Position numbers and translations under genes: made by a program. The notes under the pieces were generated by a model that had not been told where the DNA came from, made no database searches, and worked only from the letters and a program-made list of their open reading frames with translations. A stretch of DNA of 64,000 bases from an uncultured Spirochaetales bacterium (GTDB lineage: Bacteria; Spirochaetota; Spirochaetia; Sphaerochaetales; Sphaerochaetaceae): NCBI GenBank assembly GCA_949297785.1, contig CASFTW010000005.1, positions 53,333 to 117,332 of the forward strand. The letters are read 5' to 3'. Shown here piece after piece: positions 52,049-59,396 of the stretch; position 1 is the first letter of the stretch; each line of letters starts with the position of its first letter.

Positions 52049-53902
52049 TCAATCCATGGTACTCTTCATTTCCACATCCTTTGCGCAGAAGGCAATACCG
52101 TATTTCACTATCTTCGTTATCCCCATGCTCTTCATCTGTGTATCATATTTTTTCTCATCAATCTGCTGCAATACCGAATCTGCCAGTCTTTTCAGATTCT
52201 CCGGTTCATCTGCGGCTTTTAGCTCAATTATTATCCCCGGCAGATTCTTTTTCTGAGGCATCATCTGAATATCAAATCTTCCGTTCCCCAATTCCCGGTT
52301 TGAAGTCAGAAAATAATCCCCGCTCAAAGCACAAAGGCCCAGAACAAGCCCGTGATAAAAGCTCTCACCTGCACTGTCATAATAGCTTACTGACTGAATC
52401 AGCAGTTTCGCAAGCTGTTTCTGCAGCTGTACCGCATCACCACACAGCAATGCACTTTGTATCCCAGAGACAGAAGTTGCAGGGAAATAATCTTTTAAAG
52501 CACTGAGTATCTCTTTTGAGTATACATACTTTATTTCCTTATTTGGGATAGAGATATTACATAAATAATCCCCAGATGGGGATATGACGGGATCCTCTGC
52601 TTTCAGGTATCCCGTCATAAGAAGAAAACTGTATATTGTGGAAGGATCACTCTTGATCTGCGGATACACGACATCAGCATCAATCATAGTCATTACAGAT
52701 TTTCCGTTGACTATTGAGGAAAGGTTTTCCATCACCTCCTTGTCCGCACCCCTTATAATTTCCCTTATAATCTCATTGCTGCCGGTAGCCTGCCAGTACG
52801 GACGTGCCTCGCAGTTATTGTCAAAGTAACATATCACTGACCATGGATTGAAAATATGATCGCTGCCGAATCTGAAACCATCATACCACCGGCAGATTTC
52901 GTCAATTTTATCCTCTTTGCCGTAATACACTGCCATTGCACGGACTTCTTCGGATGTGAAACCGAAATACCGGCTGTATTTCTTATCGAGCAGAGAGACA
53001 ACCTTAAGGTTATTCAGGCCGCTCAGTATGCTTTCTTTGGCAACACGCAGGATACCTGTCATAAAACCGTATGAAAGATTCAGATTATCCTTGAAAGCCC
53101 CTGAAAAGAAATTTCTCATAAATGAGATAATCTCATCATAAAACCCCTTGAGGTATCCCTGATGAATAGGAATGTCGTATTCGTCTATTATGATTACAGG
53201 CGGTATGCCGTAATACTCATTAAGCATCTGGGAAAGCATTTTCAAGGACATTTCATAATCATCACGGTCTGCTTTGTATCCCACTATTCTGGAATAGAAA
53301 TCTTTTCTTGAAACAAGAGGGCTGCAGCTTATTTTACTATGCCGGATGAATTCGTTGACAATGAGATTGCATATGCTCTCATATGTCTCTTTCCAGCTGT
53401 TTTTCTTCACGTCCTTGAAAGAAATAAAGATCACCGGATATCGGCCCTGGTAATCCCTGTATTTTTTACCGCAACCCCATATCTTCTGCTTTTCAAAATA
53501 GCGGGATGTATTCTCATCACTCTTTTCGAAAAAGGTTTTCAGCATGTTCATCATCATGGTTTTGCCGAAACGGCGCGGACGGGTGAACAGAACCACTTTC
53601 GGAAGTTCATCGATGAAATCCTTTATGAACAGTGTTTTGTCGACATAGTAATAGCCATTGTCGATTATTTCCCTATAATCAATGATACCAACGGGGAGAC
53701 GAAGCATATCAGAACTGAGATGAAGGTTTTTCTGCTCCTTAAGCCTCCCGTCAACAGGACGCTGTGCATCAGATGGAATCATCCAGACATGACCTTTTCT
53801 TAAAGCGCCCTCTATCATACCGGACGCACACAATGAAGCAACACGGCGCTCGCTCAGTCCCCATTTTTCAGCTGCATCCCTGACCAGAATCATATCTGCC
53901 AT
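52049..53902 (-). CDS. HTH - AAA-ATPase-like - PD-(D/E)XK nuclease protein
   Basis: 617 aa. An N-terminal MerR/excisionase-like helix-turn-helix (residues about 1-50: VRDAAEKWGLSERRVASLC, RKGHVWMIP). An AAA-ATPase-like domain (PF09820 type) follows, with the degenerate P-loop FTRPRRFGKTMMMNML and VIIDEYDIPIH. The C-terminal DUF1703-type nuclease has GNGRFDIQMMPQKK and IIIELKAADE. This family is expanded in gut anaerobes and its role is unknown. It is A/T-richer than its neighbours, like the gene it converges on. Confidence 0.88.
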   Translation of the reverse strand: MADMILVRDAAEKWGLSERRVASLCASGMIEGALRKGHVWMIPSDAQRPVDGRLKEQKNLHLSSDMLRLPVGIIDYREIIDNGYYYVDKTLFIKDFIDELPKVVLFTRPRRFGKTMMMNMLKTFFEKSDENTSRYFEKQKIWGCGKKYRDYQGRYPVIFISFKDVKKNSWKETYESICNLIVNEFIRHSKISCSPLVSRKDFYSRIVGYKADRDDYEMSLKMLSQMLNEYYGIPPVIIIDEYDIPIHQGYLKGFYDEIISFMRNFFSGAFKDNLNLSYGFMTGILRVAKESILSGLNNLKVVSLLDKKYSRYFGFTSEEVRAMAVYYGKEDKIDEICRWYDGFRFGSDHIFNPWSVICYFDNNCEARPYWQATGSNEIIREIIRGADKEVMENLSSIVNGKSVMTMIDADVVYPQIKSDPSTIYSFLLMTGYLKAEDPVISPSGDYLCNISIPNKEIKYVYSKEILSALKDYFPATSVSGIQSALLCGDAVQLQKQLAKLLIQSVSYYDSAGESFYHGLVLGLCALSGDYFLTSNRELGNGRFDIQMMPQKKNLPGIIIELKAADEPENLKRLADSVLQQIDEKKYDTQMKSMGITKIVKYGIAFCAKDVEMKSTMD

Positions 53903-53941
53903 ATATAATTTCCTTCTTTTCTTTGTCTTATATTACAAAGA

Positions 53942-53970
53942 ATTATAATATATCTAGGCTGAAAAGTCAA
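53942..53970 (-). promoter_or_regulatory. Promoter of the AAA-nuclease gene
   Basis: Minus strand TTGACT (53970-53965), 17-bp spacer, TATAAT (53947-53942), followed by a leader with AAGGAAA before the ATG at 53902. Confidence 0.85.
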
Positions 53971-54015
53971 AAAAGAAAAGAAGAACGCCAACTATAATAT
54001 CAGCATTCTTCTTTT
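53971..54015 (-). terminator. Intrinsic terminator of the choloylglycine-hydrolase gene
   Basis: Ten-bp AAAAGAAGAA / TTCTTCTTTT stem (54015-54006/53985-53976) plus GC/GC beyond a mismatch, then T-rich sequence on the minus strand, directly above the next promoter. Confidence 0.8.
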
Positions 54016-54032
54016 AAGTAACGGATCATCCC

Positions 54033-55061
54033 TCAGACGACATGATCAATATCACATACCAGCGGCAGAGGATACAGTTTGATCTTCTCCCCGTCTTTCA
54101 TCAGACGGAGGGCATTCATAAGGGAGTACGCGCTGATTCTCCTGTTCTCGAAGGGAGAGAAGTAATACGTGCGGCTTTCAGAACACATAACGCAGGTGCA
54201 CAGCGTTTTCTCGCATTCCTCACTTTCCGCCGATTCCCTCAGCATACCGTCAGGAACCGTTACGGTTGAGAAAATACTGAACATGCGGTTCACGGTATCT
54301 TCCTCATTCTTTCCTGGAGGAGAGAAATCCTTGGCAAAGGCAAGACGCACGAACCTGTCGGGAGACGAGAAACTGCCGGGCAGGCCGAAGCTGCCGCCGG
54401 TGCCGTTGCCGAATGTCGAGACACTCTCGCCCAGAAGAGGCCGCGGCGGGGTGTGAAACGGAGAGAGTGCAACATAGTTTTTCAGATTGTCATGCTGCCA
54501 TCTGTAACCGGGGGCATTCGTCATAACGCCGATTGTATTGCGGTGAACAGTTATGCCATCTTCATCAGGCTCGATGATGACAGCCTCCCCGCTTTCATCG
54601 CTGAAAATATAATGCACGGACATATGGGAGTTGAATATAAGCCCGCCTGTCAGATTGATTTTACCGACCATTTCGCACAGTTCATCAATGCAGGAACAAA
54701 GGCCGAGCATGTAAGGAAGGAAGAATGCAGGATGCACATCGGTTTTCCCCTTCTGCGTATCAAAGTGGCCGTAAGACGGGAAGTTCTGAAGTGTTCCCAT
54801 GAGACCTTTCTCGTTTATCGCGTCGGTGAAAATGGGTGAAGCGGAGCCCTGTATGGCATTGCCGATGAGGCCGTATCTCAGACTGACCTTCTCCCCTTCG
54901 CCGGAGGGGGATGTATTCAGTTCATAACCTTCTGCAATGAGCGTTATCATGTTGCCCTTAAGATCGCCGAACATATCATAGGTGCGCCCGAGAAAATGCA
55001 GGTTGTCTTCACTCTTCCATGAAAAACCGGAACAGCCGGGAGAAAAAAACTTTCTTTCCAT
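54033..55061 (-). CDS. Choloylglycine hydrolase family (bile salt hydrolase/penicillin acylase-like)
   Basis: 342 aa Ntn-hydrolase. The nucleophile Cys is at residue 10 (SPGCSGFSW), not residue 2. Arg26 and Asp29 follow with exactly the spacing of the family's C2/R18/D21 triad (LGRTYD). Other matches are AINEKGLMGTLQNFP, TNAPGYRWQ and RFVRLAF (catalytic Arg). No signal peptide. The AAGGAGACTGTA site fixes the ATG at 55061, so the nine residues before Cys must be removed for activity. It would cleave amide bonds of conjugated bile salts, N-acyl amines or beta-lactam side chains. Confidence 0.88.
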   Translation of the reverse strand: MERKFFSPGCSGFSWKSEDNLHFLGRTYDMFGDLKGNMITLIAEGYELNTSPSGEGEKVSLRYGLIGNAIQGSASPIFTDAINEKGLMGTLQNFPSYGHFDTQKGKTDVHPAFFLPYMLGLCSCIDELCEMVGKINLTGGLIFNSHMSVHYIFSDESGEAVIIEPDEDGITVHRNTIGVMTNAPGYRWQHDNLKNYVALSPFHTPPRPLLGESVSTFGNGTGGSFGLPGSFSSPDRFVRLAFAKDFSPPGKNEEDTVNRMFSIFSTVTVPDGMLRESAESEECEKTLCTCVMCSESRTYYFSPFENRRISAYSLMNALRLMKDGEKIKLYPLPLVCDIDHVV

Positions 55062-55079
55062 TACAGTCTCCTTACAAAT

Positions 55080-55108
55080 ATTATACCCCCATATCGTGAA
55101 GAGGTGAA
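55080..55108 (-). promoter_or_regulatory. Promoter of the choloylglycine-hydrolase gene
   Basis: Minus strand TTCACC (55108-55103), 17-bp spacer, perfect TATAAT (55085-55080). The rest of 55109-55290 shows no gene. Confidence 0.6.
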
Positions 55109-55293
55109 AATTTTGTTGTTTTGTTTGAAAGCCGGGGCAATTAAACCTGTCACATTGAAATGCAGTGTGCTATTATTGTGAAATATACGGATATTGTCAT
55201 TGAACTGCATGAACCGGCCTCAATACCCTGTGTTCCAGCATGAAAGTGCTGCCTGCAGCATCAAGACACTGTCCTGTTGAAAACATCAGGGGT

Positions 55294-55299
55294 TAATCT
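55294..55299 (+). promoter_or_regulatory. -10 box of the GGDEF/EAL gene, leaderless type
   Basis: TAATCT, six bases (GTTTTT) before the ATG at 55306. No ribosome-binding site. The -35 is not clear. Confidence 0.45.
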
Positions 55300-55305
55300 G
55301 TTTTT

Positions 55306-58300
55306 ATGGAAGAAAGCAAATCAGCGGCGGCAGTCGGAAGGAATGAACTGGAAAAGCTGCTCCAGAGAGCATCAAAGGATTCTCTTTCAGGTCTTCTCAA
55401 CCGCGCCACGATGGAAGGGCATATAAAAGAGAAACTGAGGTCAATGCGGGAAGGAGAATCCTGCGCCGCTTTCATCATAGATCTTGATGACTTCAAGCTT
55501 GTCAACGACACACTGGGACATCAGGCCGGAGACATGGCAATCAGGCAGTCGGCCCAGATACTCTCGCATCTTTTCCGGGCCAGCGACATAATAGGACGCC
55601 TGGGCGGTGACGAATTCGCAGTCTTCGTGTGTGGCAAAGGCATAAACGCGGAGTATGCGGGAAAGAAAGGCGCCGAGATATGTGAAGCCCTCCAGCTTTC
55701 GCTGGGAGAAAAGAAAGTCGTGAATCTCACCGCAAGTGTGGGAATTTATGTCACCGGCACAGGAGAAGACTTCGAAATGCTGTACAAAAGTGCCGATATC
55801 GCACTTTACAAAGCAAAGAAAGAAGGAAAACACACTTTCCGCCTGACAAGCCGTGATCAGCGCAAGGATGACAGGATCGAGGATTACCATAATGTGAATG
55901 CCATTCCCATAAACAGCCTGCTTGAATATCTGGACAGCGGTGTTGCGATGGTGGAATTCGGAGACACTGCCCAGATTGTGTATGTCAGCCCCAGCTACTG
56001 CCGTCTGATAGGAAAGGATTACAATACATTCCATCTCCCCGTTCCGCTTGCATCGATAGTGCATCCGGATGACATACAGAACCTGATGGAGAATCTTTAT
56101 GACGGACTGAAGAATCACTATCCTGTCGAGCATACACACCGTGTCACTTCGGCAAGCGGCTGGAAATGGTGGCATATCCGTGCCGTTCAGATAGACACAG
56201 GCTCAGCCCGCGTCACAATGCTCGTCACGACAAATGATGTCACGGTCTACAAGGAAAACGAAGTATATCTTGAAGATACTAATGAAAGGCTGCAGACTGC
56301 ATTCGACCAGACTTCCCAGCAGCTGTGGGAAGTGGATATCCGGGAAAGGACATTCACCTCATACTGGAAGACGGAAAACGGGGAAGACAGGGAACTGACA
56401 CTGCCGGACTTCCCCTCCCAGCTTATCAGCAGGGGTTTCATCCACCAGAATTCAGTTGACCAGTTCAGGCAGTTTGCATCCCAGATCCTTGCAGGACAGA
56501 GCCAGGGCTACGGCAATTTCATGATCCGCTATCATGACAGCACATTCTTCAGCTGGGCAGCCCTCTCCTACCGCACACTTTACGACGATGTGGGACATGC
56601 AGTAAGGGCAATCGGAATCGAGCAGCCGATGTCCGCGACATTCTCCGAACAAGGCTTCGACTGGATCCCCGCCAGGCTGCTTCCCGAGGCGCTACTCTCC
56701 CGTCTTGTCGTACACCTGCACGTGAATCTCACCCGGAACAAAGTCGAAGAATACTGGATGGAAGGACGGAATCTGACGGAAAGCATAGACACATCCAGTC
56801 CACGGAAGCTGATTGAACAGTTCACGGCAGGCTTCTTCAGGAAAGAAAGCGGCGACAGCCTGTTCAGATATACCGCTGAGGATCTTATCAGGATGCATGA
56901 AGACGGCAGGCACTGGGTCTCGAAAGATATGGAGAGCACTGACAGAGGCGGAAACATAAGGAAGGTCCGTCATGTCCTGCATCTTGTGGAGTCCGCAATA
57001 ACCCATGATGTGTATATGAACGCATATGTGCTGCAGATTCCGCTTTCCTCCCGGACGGAGAAAATCCTGAGAGAGGGGAATTTCAGCCTCACCGAGGATG
57101 CAGTGCTGTATGACAAGCCGTCAATTGAGAAGATCGCTTCTGCAGTATTCAGCACAGATGATACGGCGAAGGCACTTGCAGTTTTCCAGATAAACGGGCT
57201 TGCAGGCCAGACAAGTCTCATGCAGGAAACCCTGATACAGGATATAGCGGCCTCACTGTCGCTCGGTCTCGGAGGAAACTGCATTGCCGGCCGTTACGGC
57301 ATAGAGCGGCTGCTTGTAATTTTCCCGCATGAGACGTCTGAGGATCACCTCAGGCATAAAATCGATGAAGTCATAACATTCATCCGGCGCGTGATACGTA
57401 CAAATCCCGCATCGCCGATGATGCGCTTCGTGGTCGGTGTCGCTGTACAGCAGAGCGGACAGACAGGATACGGCGCACTGCTTGCAAATGCGTCATATGC
57501 CTGCTCACAGCGGTGGAACGCCCCCGTGGATACAGTGTCATTCGCAAATGAAAGCGAAGACAAAAGCTGGACAAGACTGGAAAACGAAGGCAAAGACGAA
57601 CAGATAGCCGTTCTTGCAGGAGAACTTTCAAGACCGCTGAGCGAAGGAGAGAAAGACGTGGCTTTCAACTGCATGGGGACCATGCTGTCTGCCAGCAGTC
57701 TTGAGAACTCAATCCTCGGTGTTCTCAGGAACATTGGACTGTATTACAATGCGGACCGTGTCTATATTCTCTCCCTTGCAAAAGATGACAAAGTCGTGAC
57801 AATGCCGTATGAATGGGATGATCCGTGCAAGAGATCCATACAGCAGGTCGTATCCGGAATGATGCTGAAGAACTTCCACCTGCTTGAACGCTGCATAGAA
57901 GAGAAAGCTCCCGTATTCCTCACACGTACTCAGGGCGTGAGGATGGAAGACGGAAAGGAGGATGAAGTGTGGCATTACACTACATTCCCACTTTCGCGCA
58001 AAGACAGGATCGAAGGTTTCCTGTGCATTGAGAACGCCAGGAAGCATCCTGCCAGCGCCGCGCTCTTCAGCACTCTCATTCCTTATATCATGCATGAAGA
58101 AGAACGTTTCAGGGCATCGGACAGGGCTAAGGGGAAAAATGAAAGCAGTGCCGAACAGCTTATGGGCATGCCGGATCTGCGTTCCTACATGGCGACAATC
58201 TATACCCTCAATTCAGATAAATTCACTTCTCTGGGAGCTGTGTGCATAGACATTCCCGCAATAACCGCGATCAACAACAGCAAAGGTTTTGAATACGGCA

Positions 58301-59376
58301 GCCGTCTGCTGTGGTACGTGTCGAAATCCCTTGCGGACATTTTCGGTCCTTCCCTGCTCTTCAGGACATGGGATGCGGAGTTCATTGCCTTCTGTGCGAA
58401 CACCACAAAGCAGGTTTTCCTCGGCCGGTGCGCACGGCTCAATTCGATTCTGCAGCGCCGCTATCCGCGCGATGTGAGAATAGGATGCGCATGGGCGGAT
58501 GGAGTCTTCACAGGACGCCGTCTTGTCGATGATGCCAGAAGCGACATGAACATGAACAGGGATGCAGCCCATGTGATAGCACCTTCAATCTTCTCCACTC
58601 TGGAAGATTATTCAGCGATGGGAGAGAAGACACTGTTCACAAAGCTTGCAGTATACTATCAGCCGATAGTCAATATGAATGACGGCTCTCTCGTCTCGGC
58701 AGAGGCCCTTGTGCGGGGCATAGATGAAAACGGCGCCCTGATTCCACCTTCACGTTTCATCGGAAAGCTGGAGGAGCACGGCAGCATAAGGGAACTTGAC
58801 CTGTATGTGCTGGATGAAGTGCTCAGCCAGAGTGACAGATGGAGAAAGGAAGGATTCGGCATTCTGCCCGTTTGCGTCAATTTCTCACGTGTCACTCTGA
58901 CTCATCCATCGATCCTTGCATCGACGATCGCAATACAGAGCCGCTACCCGGACATACCGGCAGATAAGCTGTCGCTTGAGATTACGGAGAATGCCGATGC
59001 CATAACGGATAGCGAGCTGAAAAAGGCAGTGGACAGCTTCCGCTCCTACGGCTTCCGCGTCTGCCTTGATGATTTCGGCTCGCGCTATGCGAACCTGTCG
59101 CTTTTCACCAATGTCACATTCGACACGGTCAAGCTTGACAGGAGCCTCATAACCCAGCTTGCCGACAATGAGGCAAACAGAATGCTTGTCAAAGATCTCG
59201 TGCAGATAGGGAAAGGACGGGGAATGAGATGCGTGGCGGAAGGCGTTGAGACACAGGAACAGATCAGGGCGCTTCTTGAAATCGGCTGCAATTACGCTCA
59301 GGGTTATTATTATGACAAACCGATGAATGCTCAGGATTTCAGGGAAAAGTACCTTTTGAAAAGAAAAACAGACTGA
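55306..59376 (+). CDS. Multidomain c-di-GMP protein: GGDEF-PAS-GGDEF*-GAF-GGDEF*-EAL
   Basis: 1356 aa, no membrane segment. Residues 15-180: intact GGDEF (DLDDFKLVNDTLGH; RASD inhibition site five residues before GGDEF, about residue 100). Residues 195-320: PAS. Residues 325-590: possibly a further PAS-like region. Residues 600-765: degenerate GGDEF (GIERL). Residues 785-940: GAF. Residues 950-1100: degenerate GGDEF (WDAEF). Residues 1105-1350: EAL with all key residues (EALVRG, VNFSR, LEITEN, LDDFGS, KLDRS, AEGVET, QGYYYDKP). It can probably both make and degrade cyclic di-GMP in response to two sensed signals. Operon with the CheB-CheR fusion 20 bp below. Confidence 0.92.
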   Translation: MEESKSAAAVGRNELEKLLQRASKDSLSGLLNRATMEGHIKEKLRSMREGESCAAFIIDLDDFKLVNDTLGHQAGDMAIRQSAQILSHLFRASDIIGRLGGDEFAVFVCGKGINAEYAGKKGAEICEALQLSLGEKKVVNLTASVGIYVTGTGEDFEMLYKSADIALYKAKKEGKHTFRLTSRDQRKDDRIEDYHNVNAIPINSLLEYLDSGVAMVEFGDTAQIVYVSPSYCRLIGKDYNTFHLPVPLASIVHPDDIQNLMENLYDGLKNHYPVEHTHRVTSASGWKWWHIRAVQIDTGSARVTMLVTTNDVTVYKENEVYLEDTNERLQTAFDQTSQQLWEVDIRERTFTSYWKTENGEDRELTLPDFPSQLISRGFIHQNSVDQFRQFASQILAGQSQGYGNFMIRYHDSTFFSWAALSYRTLYDDVGHAVRAIGIEQPMSATFSEQGFDWIPARLLPEALLSRLVVHLHVNLTRNKVEEYWMEGRNLTESIDTSSPRKLIEQFTAGFFRKESGDSLFRYTAEDLIRMHEDGRHWVSKDMESTDRGGNIRKVRHVLHLVESAITHDVYMNAYVLQIPLSSRTEKILREGNFSLTEDAVLYDKPSIEKIASAVFSTDDTAKALAVFQINGLAGQTSLMQETLIQDIAASLSLGLGGNCIAGRYGIERLLVIFPHETSEDHLRHKIDEVITFIRRVIRTNPASPMMRFVVGVAVQQSGQTGYGALLANASYACSQRWNAPVDTVSFANESEDKSWTRLENEGKDEQIAVLAGELSRPLSEGEKDVAFNCMGTMLSASSLENSILGVLRNIGLYYNADRVYILSLAKDDKVVTMPYEWDDPCKRSIQQVVSGMMLKNFHLLERCIEEKAPVFLTRTQGVRMEDGKEDEVWHYTTFPLSRKDRIEGFLCIENARKHPASAALFSTLIPYIMHEEERFRASDRAKGKNESSAEQLMGMPDLRSYMATIYTLNSDKFTSLGAVCIDIPAITAINNSKGFEYGSRLLWYVSKSLADIFGPSLLFRTWDAEFIAFCANTTKQVFLGRCARLNSILQRRYPRDVRIGCAWADGVFTGRRLVDDARSDMNMNRDAAHVIAPSIFSTLEDYSAMGEKTLFTKLAVYYQPIVNMNDGSLVSAEALVRGIDENGALIPPSRFIGKLEEHGSIRELDLYVLDEVLSQSDRWRKEGFGILPVCVNFSRVTLTHPSILASTIAIQSRYPDIPADKLSLEITENADAITDSELKKAVDSFRSYGFRVCLDDFGSRYANLSLFTNVTFDTVKLDRSLITQLADNEANRMLVKDLVQIGKGRGMRCVAEGVETQEQIRALLEIGCNYAQGYYYDKPMNAQDFREKYLLKRKTD

Positions 59377-59396
59377 TACAGGACAGGAGGAAAGAA

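Noticed and set aside
55441..56175. 244-codon minus-strand frame inside the GGDEF/EAL gene
   Set aside because: Antisense to the intact GGDEF domain; no start signals and no recognisable domain.
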